64,000 bases of DNA from Sphingobacteriales bacterium (GTDB lineage: Bacteria; Bacteroidota; Bacteroidia; Chitinophagales; UBA2359): the NCBI GenBank assembly GCA_016711285.1, contig JADJTG010000013.1:226001-290000 (forward strand), read 5' to 3'. How positions within the stretch are numbered: position 1 is the stretch's first letter; every line of letters starts with the position of its first letter. Shown piece by piece: positions 1-9,011 of this stretch. The notes beneath the pieces are model-generated. The model saw nothing but the letters and a program-made list of their open reading frames with translations, did not search any database and had not been told where the DNA came from. The position numbers and the translations under genes are program-made.

Positions 1-1183
1 TGTACGGTGGAGCGTTCTTCATTGTCGCTCATATACGTAGAAAAGGCATTGCTGGTATAATTTTGGTAGGTATTGGAAAAGGTGTTAGTGCCAAAACCAA
101 AAAGTGGTTTTTCTGCTGCCATACGTATGCCTGCTATCCAGCGGTGTACGCGCTCCATAAAACTCACATCGCGCCCTTCATAGGTAGCTTCTAAATGGTC
201 GGCGAAATTTTTGTGGTGAATAGTTTGTTCAAAATCCGGTGCAAATTGCAGATAGCGATAATCCTGTGCGTAATACCACAGTCCTGCTGCTGCTGCTGCC
301 ATACCTGCCGCCAACACATAGCCCATCCAACGGCGGCGAATCAGCCACACACAAAGGGGCAATGCCATCAAAGCAACATAAGCAGCGCGGGTATAGGATA
401 ATATAATGGCGGCAAAAAATATAGGAATACTTATATCTATCAGCAAGCGATACAGGCTGCCTGAACGATAATTGTGCCGCAGTGCAAATAAATAGGGCAT
501 AAATACGGCAATCATCACGGCATAATTGACGTGATTGGGGAAAAAAGGCATCATCGCTTTATTTACAAACTCAAAATCAAAGGCGGTAAATGATTGTCGT
601 ATGATGGTTTGCAGTGTTACGCCCAACAAGGCTGTCCACACACACCAAAAAATCGGTTTAAAATCAGAGGCTCTTTGAATAATGAAATAACAGAATATTC
701 CGAATACGCCCAAATACCATGCTTTTGCCAAGAAGAATTTGAAAGAAAGTAAAGCATCTGTGGAAAAAAATATATTTGCCCTATCCAAAACAAATGCAAC
801 AATGCCAGTGCAGGTAATAGATGACGCGCTTTTGCCGCAGAAAATTTTTCTTTATGAAATAAAAAATAAACACTTCCACCCAGTAGCACCAAAATAGTGA
901 GGAGTTCGGAGGGTGCGTCGGTTTTAAAACTATCGCTGAAAGATACCTCGAAAGACAGCGGCAACGAAAAAAACAAGGCATATAATACCAAAGGCAAATC
1001 GGCAATGGCGAGCAATACACCCAGCAGTGCCAAAGGAATTGCCAAAGGAAGCAGGTTATCTGATGCAACTGCTGCCCACGCCGCCACACAAATCAATACA
1101 GCCAATGCTGCAAACACGCGCGATGGTGCTATGTGCTTGATAGAGTTGCGGGTTTCTTGTGAAATGGAGGAAAATGTCTGCAC
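1..1183 (-). pseudogene. O-antigen ligase-family membrane protein, frameshifted and cut by the window edge
   Basis: The N-terminal 140 or so codons (from the ATG at 1183) encode several hydrophobic segments. Read further in that frame, the protein loses its character and stops at 617. From the A-run at 764-770 down to position 1 another frame stays open and reads as a polytopic membrane protein of the O-antigen ligase/Wzy_C type (for example FFLAKAWYLGVFG, then FFPNHVNYAVMIAVF and a soluble part ending at the window edge). Adding one T to the T7 run of the coding strand, or removing two, joins the two halves. This family joins or polymerises polysaccharide at the periplasmic face of the inner membrane. 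The break is either a true mutation or a homopolymer sequencing error. The 3' end is outside the window. Confidence 0.7.
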
Positions 1184-1334
1184 CTTTTTTTAAAAAAAAT
1201 ATGACTAAATATAGGGCGTGTAAATTTACACTTTTTGAAAAATGGGTAGTGTTGTTTTTTTCTTTTTAGTAAGGCAATTGAATAGTTTTTTAAAAAATTT
1301 ATTTCTGCTTTTATTTTTTATTTATCCGAAATAT

Positions 1335-1934
1335 TTATTCGTAGTTTATATACGTTTTTAGTTCGTTTTTTATTGTTTTGTTCCATTCTTCTTTTAAAAT
1401 ACTCAGCACGATGCTGTCGCGCCTGCTGCCGTCCGGTTTATAAGTATTGCTTCTTAAAATGCCTTCTACCGTGCAGCCAATATTCTTCATTGCCTGAATG
1501 CTTCTTTTATTTTCATTGTCTGCTCTAAATTCTACCCTTTCCATTTTTAAAGTATCAAAAGCAAAGGATAAAAGCAGGTATTTACAGTTTTTGTTGAGTC
1601 CCGTTCCCTGAAATTCTTTTCCATACCAGGTATATCCCAACTGAAGTGTCGCATTTTCTGTTTGAATATCGTAGAATCGTGTGCTTCCGGCGTATTCATT
1701 GGCTCGTTTGTCATAAACGATAAAAGCATATTCTTTTTTATTTGCCCTGCCCTCTAATGCTTTGTTGATATAAATTTTTAAATTTTCGGGAGAATTGGCT
1801 TGTGTGAGGGAATATTTCCACAATTCAGGTTCTTTGATGGAAAAATGTACCAAATTATCAAAGTCGCTTTCTTTGAGTGGTGATAATTTAACTAGGTTGT
1901 TTTCTAAGATATATTCCTTTTCAAAGTCAATCAT
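1335..1934 (-). CDS. GNAT family N-acetyltransferase (RimJ/RimL type)
   Basis: A 199-residue protein of the usual length for the RimJ/RimL branch of the GNAT fold, which moves an acetyl group from acetyl-CoA to an amine. The pattern LGYTWYGKEFQGTGLNK in the middle corresponds to the strand and acetyl-CoA pyrophosphate loop of this branch (W..P..QGKG-like, here QGTGLN). It is followed by RVEFRADNENKRSIQAMKNIG, the C-terminal helix region typical of protein or antibiotic N-acetyltransferases, and then by EGILR. The substrate cannot be told from sequence. It stands alone between the O-antigen ligase gene and the ABC-F gene, on the same strand as both. Confidence 0.8.
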   Translation of the reverse strand: MIDFEKEYILENNLVKLSPLKESDFDNLVHFSIKEPELWKYSLTQANSPENLKIYINKALEGRANKKEYAFIVYDKRANEYAGSTRFYDIQTENATLQLGYTWYGKEFQGTGLNKNCKYLLLSFAFDTLKMERVEFRADNENKRSIQAMKNIGCTVEGILRSNTYKPDGSRRDSIVLSILKEEWNKTIKNELKTYINYE

Positions 1935-2040
1935 AGTATTTAAAATTTTATATTCTGATTGGTTAAAGAATGATGACAGTTTTTTTAAAAAAAATTGGTG
2001 TGTTTTTTTTAAAACATCACAAAATATAAAAAATAACGCG

Positions 2041-4008
2041 CTATCCTGCTTTTTCTAAGGCTTCGGCTTCGGTGTTCAATTGCTCCCACTGCTGCATTGC
2101 AAGCTCTATTTCCTGCTTCGCTGCTTCATATTGGCGTAGCACCTGCTCGGCTGTGGCGGCTTGCTCATAAAAGTCGGCAGCTCCCATTTGCTGCTCCAAT
2201 TTTTTCAGCACTGCCTCTTTTTCGGTGATGAGTTGCTCTGTTTTTCCGATTTTGCTGCGCAGCTTTTTGAGTTCTTTCTCGCTTTCAAACGATAGCTTCG
2301 GGGCGGCAGCGATATTGTTGTTGTTGTTGTTTGCTGCCGCTGAGGCAGCGGGTGCTTGTGCCTGAATGCTGCTTTTTAAGCCCAACTCGTCTAATGACTG
2401 TATGTTGCGCTGCTCCAAAAAACTATATATGTCTCCAATAAATTGCTTGATTTGACCGTTTTTAAATTCATATACTTTTTGGGTAAGGTCTTTTAGAAAA
2501 TCGCGGTCGTGAGATACTACTATCACGCTGCCGTCAAAGTTTTGTATGGCTTGTTTCAAAATGCTTTTGGAGCGTATGTCCAAGTGGTTGGTTGGCTCGT
2601 CGAGTATTAGCAAATTAACGGGTTGCAGCAGCAGTTTTGCCAATGCCAAACGTGCCTTCTCGCCACCCGACAATACTTTTACTTTTTTATCTACTTCTTC
2701 GCCGCTAAATAAAAATGCTCCCAGCAAACTCCGCACCTGCGCGCGCATATCGCCGGTGGCGGCATCGTCTATTACCTGAAATACGGTTTGGTTGCCATCT
2801 AAACTTTCTGCCTGATTTTGCTCAAAATAGCCGATACTCACATTGTGTCCTATTTCCAATAATCCTTTGCTGTTTTCTTTGCCGGCGATAATTTTGGATA
2901 AAGTGGTTTTTCCTTCGCCATTTTTGCCCACAAAAGCTATTTTTTCGCCGCGCTCTAATTCAAAATCAATGCCGCGCAATACTTGTATGGTTTCGTAGCT
3001 TTTTTGCAGTTGCTCTGTTTTTACCACTGTCCTACCTGAGCGTGGCGCAGGCGGAAAACGCAATGTGAGGCGGGAGGTTTCTAATTCGTCTATTTCCACA
3101 CGCTCTAATTTTTCCAATTTGGTAATGAGGCTTTGGGCAAAAGCCGCTTTGTTTTTTTGGGCGCGAAATTTATTGATGAGCATTTCGGTATGCTCCACAT
3201 ATTTGTCCTGTTGTTTTTTTTCTGTGATTTGGCGTTCGCGGCGGGCTTCGCGCAATTCCAAAAATGCTGTGTAGGATACGGGGTAATCGTAAATCTTGCC
3301 ACCGACAATTTCTATGGTGCGCCGTGTGACGGTATCCAAAAAACGTTGGTCGTGCGAAATGAGGATAATCGCTCCGTTGTAATCTTGCAAAAACGCCTCC
3401 AACCACATGATGCTTTCAATATCCAAGTGGTTGGTGGGTTCGTCCAAGAGCAAATAGTCGGGTTGGCGCAGAAGAATTTTTGCTAGCTCAATGCGCATAC
3501 GCCAGCCGCCACTGAACTCGGAGCAGGGACGCTCAAAATCGGCTTGTACAAAACCTAAACCTTTCAGCACTTTTTCTACTATGGCTCGCATTTTTGCACC
3601 GCTGCCCAATAGTTGGAGGCGTTCTTGCAGGTGTGCACTGTCTTCCAGCAATTTATAGTAGGCTTTGGACTCATAGTCCGTGATATGGTGCAACGCCTCC
3701 AAAGTTTCGGCAAGCTCCTGCTCCAATAACTGAATTTCGTCGAAGGCGGTAGCGGCTTCTTCATACACGCTTTTGTCGGAACTCAACGCCAACTCCTGCG
3801 GCAAGTAGCCCACCCGCGAATGGTTGGGCATTTGAACCGACCCACTGTCGGCACTTTGCCAACCCGCAATTATTTTGAGCAAAGTAGATTTTCCGGCTCC
3901 GTTTTTGCCCACCAAACCTACGCGGTCGCGGGTTTTGATGGTTATGTTAATTTCATCAAACAGCACACGGCTGCCGTATTGTACTGATAAATTTTGTATT
4001 TGAATCAT
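2041..4008 (-). CDS. ABC-F family ATPase
   Basis: 655 residues with two ABC ATPase domains and no membrane segment, the ABC-F layout; these proteins act on the ribosome rather than in transport. Domain 1 has Walker A GKNGAGKS at residues 34-41, signature SGGW near 166 and LLLDEPTNHLD at 186-196. A basic linker rich in Lys, Arg and Gln (about 250-310) corresponds to the interdomain arm. Domain 2 has Walker A GKNGEGKT at 361-368, signature LSGGE at 446 and LLILDEPTNHLD after it. The tail from about 565 is a Lys/Glu/Gln-rich coiled coil as in Uup/YdiF-type members. Whether it gives antibiotic protection or is a housekeeping factor cannot be decided. Confidence 0.93.
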   Translation of the reverse strand: MIQIQNLSVQYGSRVLFDEINITIKTRDRVGLVGKNGAGKSTLLKIIAGWQSADSGSVQMPNHSRVGYLPQELALSSDKSVYEEAATAFDEIQLLEQELAETLEALHHITDYESKAYYKLLEDSAHLQERLQLLGSGAKMRAIVEKVLKGLGFVQADFERPCSEFSGGWRMRIELAKILLRQPDYLLLDEPTNHLDIESIMWLEAFLQDYNGAIILISHDQRFLDTVTRRTIEIVGGKIYDYPVSYTAFLELREARRERQITEKKQQDKYVEHTEMLINKFRAQKNKAAFAQSLITKLEKLERVEIDELETSRLTLRFPPAPRSGRTVVKTEQLQKSYETIQVLRGIDFELERGEKIAFVGKNGEGKTTLSKIIAGKENSKGLLEIGHNVSIGYFEQNQAESLDGNQTVFQVIDDAATGDMRAQVRSLLGAFLFSGEEVDKKVKVLSGGEKARLALAKLLLQPVNLLILDEPTNHLDIRSKSILKQAIQNFDGSVIVVSHDRDFLKDLTQKVYEFKNGQIKQFIGDIYSFLEQRNIQSLDELGLKSSIQAQAPAASAAANNNNNNIAAAPKLSFESEKELKKLRSKIGKTEQLITEKEAVLKKLEQQMGAADFYEQAATAEQVLRQYEAAKQEIELAMQQWEQLNTEAEALEKAG

Positions 4009-4099
4009 CTTTATTGCAAAAAAAACCTACTATAAAAAAAACGAAGCCGCAAAGTTATGATGTTCTGTTTGCTTTTCTTATCATTTTTTGTGTGGGGTC

Positions 4100-4590
4100 G
4101 TTCTTATTTATTTTTGCTTTTACTTTTTTTTAAAATGAACTTATGCACTGTACTCAAAATAATAAAATAAAAAATGTATTTCTTATTATATTTATTATTA
4201 CTGTGGATTTGTGTATTTCTTTTATATAGGAGCATTGCTTTTTCAATCATCTTCATTTTTACTTCTTTTATCCACCTTGTCTTTATGTTGTTTTTCTTAT
4301 AAGATTATATCTTTTCCACATGTACACATCCTGTTGTTTTTTGATGCACGTTTAGATTATTTTATGGCATTGCTTGTTTTTTGCTGTGTAAAATGATGTA
4401 AAAATGTTTGCTTTTTCATACTTATATACACATTGTTTTCTTTTATAAATAGCAACATGTTTATCCACTGTATTTTTCTTATTTATCCACCAATATAATA
4501 AGCGATATACACACTTGTTTATAATTAATTGATTTTTAATATTTTATAAATTAAATATAATATTTATTATTTAAAATATTTTTTCTACCC
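4100..4590. other. Candidate chromosomal replication origin (oriC)
   Basis: The gap between the ABC-F gene and nadD holds eight 9-mers with at most one mismatch to the DnaA box TTATnCACA: 4141 (TTATGCACT), 4268 (TTATCCACC), 4312 (TTTTCCACA), 4385 (minus strand, TTTTACACA), 4424 (ATATACACA), 4461 (TTATCCACT), 4483 (TTATCCACC) and 4505 (ATATACACA). Directly after the last one, about 4514-4585 is nearly pure A+T and could be the unwinding element; it runs into the 3' end of nadD. Two parS sites and mnmG lie within 800 bp, and gene direction flips here. In many bacteria oriC lies beside gidA/mnmG. No dnaA gene is in the window, and boxes with a perfect match to the consensus are absent in the cluster, so this is a strong candidate and not a proven origin. 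Confidence 0.6.
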
Positions 4591-5134
4591 CTGAAGTTAC
4601 CAAATACTTAATGCTTTTGCCTTCGCTGATACGCTTGCGGATTTGTGTAGAAGATATATCTATCAAAGGTAGGTGGAGCTTTTTTATTTTTGCTTCGTGT
4701 TCAGGGTTCGCCATCGCTTTTGCCTGTGGACGAGGATATACCCAAATGCTGTAGTTGTTGATAATTTCTTCATAATTTTTCCATGTATGAAATTTTTCCA
4801 AATTGTCTTCGCCTATTAGTATTTCATACTTCAGTTCCGGATAGGTTTGGTTTAAAAAATGTAGTGTGTTGATGGTATATGATGGTTGTGGTAAACTTAG
4901 TTCCGCTTGGTTGATTAAAAGGTGTTTGTTGCCGCGTATGGCTTTTTTTATCAATTCTACACGCTGTGCCACCGGAAGCAAATCTTTTGGATTTTTGTGC
5001 GGATTGTGCGGAGATACCACTAACCAAGTTTGATGGGCTTTGGTTATTTCGCGGGCTTGTTCGGCAATGATGAGGTGTCCGAGATGTGGTGGATTGAAAG
5101 AACCAAAATAAAGTAGAATTGTTTTGTTTGTCAT
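4571..5134 (-). CDS. nadD: Nicotinate-nucleotide adenylyltransferase
   Basis: 187 residues, normal for NadD, which transfers AMP from ATP to nicotinate mononucleotide in NAD synthesis. The nucleotidyltransferase motif GSFNPPHLGH lies at residues 11-20 and the second ATP-binding motif ISSTQIRKRI at about 160. The latter is typical for the NadD/CoaD superfamily, and the specific neighbourhood (VVSPHNPHK after the first motif) fits NadD. Its 3' end abuts the A+T-rich block of the candidate origin; its 5' side faces the two parS sites. It is the only minus-strand gene in the stretch right of the candidate origin. Confidence 0.93.
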   Translation of the reverse strand: MTNKTILLYFGSFNPPHLGHLIIAEQAREITKAHQTWLVVSPHNPHKNPKDLLPVAQRVELIKKAIRGNKHLLINQAELSLPQPSYTINTLHFLNQTYPELKYEILIGEDNLEKFHTWKNYEEIINNYSIWVYPRPQAKAMANPEHEAKIKKLHLPLIDISSTQIRKRISEGKSIKYLVTSGVEKIF

Positions 5135-5180
5135 GTTGAAAGGACTGTTTTAATGTGTGAAATAATTGGCTGTGTGGATA

Positions 5181-5196
5181 TGTTCCACGTGGAACA
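5181..5196. promoter_or_regulatory. parS centromere site 1
   Basis: TGTTCCACGTGGAACA is a perfect 16-bp palindrome and matches the well-known chromosomal ParB-binding consensus TGTTnCACGTGnAACA. Such sites load ParB and help segregate the origin region. A one-mismatch DnaA-box-like word (minus strand ATATCCACA, 5173-5181) touches its left side. It lies between nadD and mnmG, where no gene is present. Confidence 0.88.
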
Positions 5197-5227
5197 TGTT
5201 TTGCAATAGCTTGTGTTTTTTTATTTT

Positions 5228-5243
5228 TGTTCCACGTGGAACA
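5228..5243. promoter_or_regulatory. parS centromere site 2
   Basis: A second identical copy of the 16-bp palindrome TGTTCCACGTGGAACA, with centres 47 bp apart. The sequence between the copies is different, so the conservation is limited to the binding site itself. Two adjacent parS sites next to mnmG support the placement of the chromosome origin here. Confidence 0.88.
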
Positions 5244-5291
5244 TTTTTTTTCTTTCTGTAAAGGTATCATAAATGTATCAATAAAAATATG

Positions 5292-5320
5292 TTGCTAATG
5301 GCTATTTCTGTCTAAATTTG
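5292..5320 (+). promoter_or_regulatory. Bacteroidota-type promoter of mnmG
   Basis: A TTG at 5292-5294 and TAAATTTG at 5313-5320 are separated by 18 nt, close to the known Bacteroidota sigma pattern (TTTG at -33, TAnnTTTG at -7). The start of transcription would fall near 5327, leaving only about ten bases before the mnmG ATG. Confidence 0.5.
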
Positions 5321-5337
5321 CTCCAAAATTATAAGTT

Positions 5338-7200
5338 ATGTTTAGAGAATATGATGTGATTGTGGTAGGAGGTGGACATGCAGGTGCTGAAGCTGCTGCC
5401 GCTGCCGCCAATTTGGGGTCACAGGTGTTGTTGATTACTATGAATATGCAAACCATCGCCCAGATGTCGTGTAATCCGGCGATGGGCGGCGTTGCCAAAG
5501 GTCAAATTGTGCGCGAAATTGACGCGCTCGGCGGCTACTCCGGTATTGTGAGCGACAAAACCATGATTCAGTTTCGTATGCTCAACCGTTCCAAAGGTGC
5601 TGCTATGTGGAGTCCGCGTGTGCAAAGCGATCGCCTCCTTTTTGCCACCGAATGGCGCACGATGCTCGAACAAACTCCGCGTGTGGATTTTTGGCAGGAT
5701 ACAGTCAGTGAATTGTTGGTAAATACTGCCGACCGCCGCGTATATGGCGTAAAAACAACAATGGGGCAAATCATTCAGGCGCGCGCTGTGGTGCTTACCA
5801 ATGGCACTTTTTTAAATGGTACTATCCATATCGGCGAAAAACAATTCGGCGGCGGGCGTATGGGCGAAAGTCGCTCTACGGGTATCACCGAACAGTTGAT
5901 TTCTCTGGGTTTTGAAGCCGGACGTATGAAAACAGGTACGCCGCCGCGTATAGACGGAAGAAGTTTGGACTATTCCAAAATGGAGGAACAGCCCGGAGAT
6001 GATGAAATTGTGGGGTTTTCTTATAAAAATATCCAAAAACCCACCCAACAACGCTCCTGCTGGATAACTTATACCAACGAAGTCGTACACGACACCCTGC
6101 GCGCCGGTTTTGAACAATCGCCTATGTTTGCGGGGCGCATACAGGGTCTGGGACCGCGCTATTGCCCTTCTATTGAAGATAAAATCAATCGTTTTGCCGA
6201 TAAAGACCGCCATCAGATTTTTGTAGAACCCGAAGGCTGGCATACCGTAGAAATTTATGTCAATGGGTTTTCTACTTCTTTGCCCGAAAATGTACAATAC
6301 AAAGCACTTACACAAATTCCGGGTTTTGAAAACGTCCGAATGTTTCGCCCGGGTTATGCTATCGAGTACGATTTTTTTCAACCCAGCCAACTGCACCATA
6401 CCTTAGAAACAAAAACACTGCAAAATCTTTATTTTGCAGGGCAAATCAACGGAACTACCGGCTACGAGGAAGCTGCTTGTCAGGGATTGATGGCGGGAAT
6501 TAATGCACATTTGAAAATTAATGAGTGCAACCCCTTTGTTTTAGACCGCTCCGAAGCCTATATCGGTGTGCTGATTGATGATTTAATCACCAAAGGCACT
6601 AAAGAACCTTATCGTATGTTTACTTCGCGTGCCGAATATCGAATTATGCTGCGTCAGGATAATGCTGACTTGCGCCTTACCGAAAAAGGTTATCATTTGG
6701 GGCTTGCAGATGAAGAACGCTACCAAAATATGCTCAAAAAGCGCAAATCTGCTGCCGATATTCAACAAATTTTGAAAGAAATATCCATTGAACCACACGA
6801 AATGAATGCTATTTTGGAACAAAACGGCTCTACACCTTTGAGCCAAAAGCAAAAAGCGGCAGCAATTTTGTTGCGCCCTCAAATAGAAATGAAAGATTTG
6901 TTGAAAATAGATAAAATACAGACAGCCTTAGAAAATTTTGGAAAAGATGCTTTGGAACAAGCCGAAATTGAAACCAAATACGAAAGTTATATTGCCAAAG
7001 AAGCCGAAATGGTGAAAAAAATGCAGTCTCTTGATCATATTTTAATCAATCCTGACTTTGATTATAATAAATTGCCTTCTTTATCGTATGAAGCTAAAGA
7101 AAAATTACTTAAATTAAAACCAGATACTTTGGGACAAGCCAGCCGTATTAGCGGCGTGTCGCCTGCTGATATTTCGGTATTGCTTATTCATATCAATTAA
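5338..7200 (+). CDS. mnmG: tRNA uridine-5-carboxymethylaminomethyl(34) synthesis enzyme MnmG
   Basis: 620 residues, the usual length of MnmG (GidA). With MnmE it installs the carboxymethylaminomethyl group on wobble uridine 34 of certain tRNAs, using FAD. The FAD-binding glycine motif VVGGGHAGAEAA sits at residues 9-20. The family blocks SCNPAMGGVAKGQIVREIDALGG, GTFLNG and CPSIEDKI follow, and the C-terminal helical domain ends in SRISGVSPADISVLLI. It is the first gene of the rightward run from the candidate origin and has its own promoter. MnmE is not in the window. Confidence 0.97.
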   Translation: MFREYDVIVVGGGHAGAEAAAAAANLGSQVLLITMNMQTIAQMSCNPAMGGVAKGQIVREIDALGGYSGIVSDKTMIQFRMLNRSKGAAMWSPRVQSDRLLFATEWRTMLEQTPRVDFWQDTVSELLVNTADRRVYGVKTTMGQIIQARAVVLTNGTFLNGTIHIGEKQFGGGRMGESRSTGITEQLISLGFEAGRMKTGTPPRIDGRSLDYSKMEEQPGDDEIVGFSYKNIQKPTQQRSCWITYTNEVVHDTLRAGFEQSPMFAGRIQGLGPRYCPSIEDKINRFADKDRHQIFVEPEGWHTVEIYVNGFSTSLPENVQYKALTQIPGFENVRMFRPGYAIEYDFFQPSQLHHTLETKTLQNLYFAGQINGTTGYEEAACQGLMAGINAHLKINECNPFVLDRSEAYIGVLIDDLITKGTKEPYRMFTSRAEYRIMLRQDNADLRLTEKGYHLGLADEERYQNMLKKRKSAADIQQILKEISIEPHEMNAILEQNGSTPLSQKQKAAAILLRPQIEMKDLLKIDKIQTALENFGKDALEQAEIETKYESYIAKEAEMVKKMQSLDHILINPDFDYNKLPSLSYEAKEKLLKLKPDTLGQASRISGVSPADISVLLIHIN

Positions 7201-7236
7201 TTTGCTACATAAAATGTACTCTTGCCTTTGGATATT

Positions 7237-8892
7237 ATGCGTTTATTTGTAAAAAATTACTTTTTATATGGAAAGCTGTCGCTTGTGGCAGCTTTTTTTA
7301 TTGTGTTTTTGGGTGCTTGCGCCAAAATAATGCCACCTGAAGGAGGTGATAAAGATACTACACCGCCTGCCGCCGCCGCTTTTAAGCCGCCGCAGGGTAG
7401 CACTTCTTTTAATGCCTCAAAAATTGAGATACAATTTGATGAATATGTACAACTTGGTAATACTGATGCTATTATTGTATCGCCGCCCACCGAACAACGC
7501 TGGAATTATCAACTTAAAGGAAAAACGTTTCTGATAACGCCACCCGATGATTTGGCAGCCAATACTACTTATACATTGCAGTTTAATGATGTAATTAAGG
7601 ATTTTACGGAAGGAAACACTTGGGAAAGCAGCGATTTTGTGTTTTCAACAGGTGTGGATATTGTTGGTGGAAAAGTGTGTGGTGTGCTTGATGCAACCAA
7701 TGTGCAAAAAAAAGAAAGCACAGGAGCAGCCTCCAATCGTTTTTTGGTGGGTTTGTATCAATGGAGTAGCGATTCGCTTTTTATTTCACAAAGACCGCTT
7801 TATTATACCCTTGCACAGCCCGCCGATACTTTTCATTTGCTGCACATAGCCCCTGGTGAATATCGCTTGGTTGCTTTGGAGGATAAGAATAACAGCAATT
7901 TTTATGACCAACCCGAAGAAAATATAGCTTTTTATGGCGAAAAAATACTTGTAACCGCCGATACTACTTGTTTGGAAATAGGAAAAATTTCTTTGTTTAA
8001 TGAAAAAAATGCTTTGGTGAAGGTGAAAGAGATTAAAAATCGCCGCCACAAAGCCACTGTTACGCTTTCTGCTGCTGCTGATTCTATGAAAGCACAGGCT
8101 TTGCAAAACGATTCTTTGTTGGTGATGTATCCTTCGGAGAAAAAAGATACTTTGTTGCTGTGGTTTAAGGGTGATGTGGCTGCTACCGAAGTTTTGCTGC
8201 ATATTAATGCACAAACACCCGATACTTTGAAAGTGGAGAATGCCAAAAAAGATACAACCTCTTTGCCCGAATGGAAAATTACAAGTAATATTGTAAAAAC
8301 CCGCAACAACACTTTTAAACACCTCTATCAACACTTGTCAATAAAGTACCCATTTCCTTTAAAAGAAATTCAAAATTTTGCTTTTTCCATTAAAGAAAAA
8401 GACGATACCCTCGCTTATCAACAATATCAAGTGTTGATGAATGTGGATTATCCGCAGGAAATAAAAATTGACTACGATTGGAAACCGGAAACCTCTTATG
8501 AAGTGTTGATACGCGAAGGCGGCATCTCTGATATATTCAACCGCCGCAACCCGCAAAACGATACTTTGCGATTTACCACGCGCCGCGCCTCTGATTATGG
8601 TGCGTTGCGTGTGGAGCTTAAAAATATTCCGGCGGCTACGGCGGTGCTAGAACTCATTGATGGTTTCGGTACTCGCATTGACAGTAAAATTCCTGCTGCC
8701 GACAATAGTGCCGTATTTGAGCGTTTGCAAACGGGCGTGTATAATGTGCGTGTGGTGATAGACGAAAACCACAACGGAAAATGGGATACGGGTAATTTTG
8801 CTGCCCGCAAGCAACCGGAGCGAGTGCTTACTTTTCCAGAAAGTATTACCATTAAACCCAATTGGGAAACGCTTGTTATTATAGAAGAATAA
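7237..8892 (+). CDS. Lipoprotein with N-terminal Ig-like (Big_5) domain
   Basis: About 551 residues. The ATG at 7237 was chosen because it starts directly before a signal peptide with the lipobox LGAC (residues about 24-27); a TTG 15 bases upstream is also in frame. After the Cys comes MPPEGGDKDTTPP and a domain of the type FDEYVQLGN...SPP...YTLQFNDVIKDFTEGN, the pattern of the bacterial Ig-like domain Big_5 found in many Bacteroidota surface lipoproteins. The remainder is a long beta-rich region ending in DENHNGKWDTG, seen in carbohydrate- or scaffold-type surface proteins. The function is not known. It starts 36 bp after mnmG and could be in the same transcript. Confidence 0.8.
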   Translation: MRLFVKNYFLYGKLSLVAAFFIVFLGACAKIMPPEGGDKDTTPPAAAAFKPPQGSTSFNASKIEIQFDEYVQLGNTDAIIVSPPTEQRWNYQLKGKTFLITPPDDLAANTTYTLQFNDVIKDFTEGNTWESSDFVFSTGVDIVGGKVCGVLDATNVQKKESTGAASNRFLVGLYQWSSDSLFISQRPLYYTLAQPADTFHLLHIAPGEYRLVALEDKNNSNFYDQPEENIAFYGEKILVTADTTCLEIGKISLFNEKNALVKVKEIKNRRHKATVTLSAAADSMKAQALQNDSLLVMYPSEKKDTLLLWFKGDVAATEVLLHINAQTPDTLKVENAKKDTTSLPEWKITSNIVKTRNNTFKHLYQHLSIKYPFPLKEIQNFAFSIKEKDDTLAYQQYQVLMNVDYPQEIKIDYDWKPETSYEVLIREGGISDIFNRRNPQNDTLRFTTRRASDYGALRVELKNIPAATAVLELIDGFGTRIDSKIPAADNSAVFERLQTGVYNVRVVIDENHNGKWDTGNFAARKQPERVLTFPESITIKPNWETLVIIEE

Positions 8893-9011
8893 AAATAGAA
8901 TTGATAATTCGTTTGTATAAAAATATTCTTCTTTTATAAAATAAAAATATTGTTTAATATATTGATAATCAATGTTTTATGACTTATGTAAATTAAAAAA
9001 AACTATTAAAT

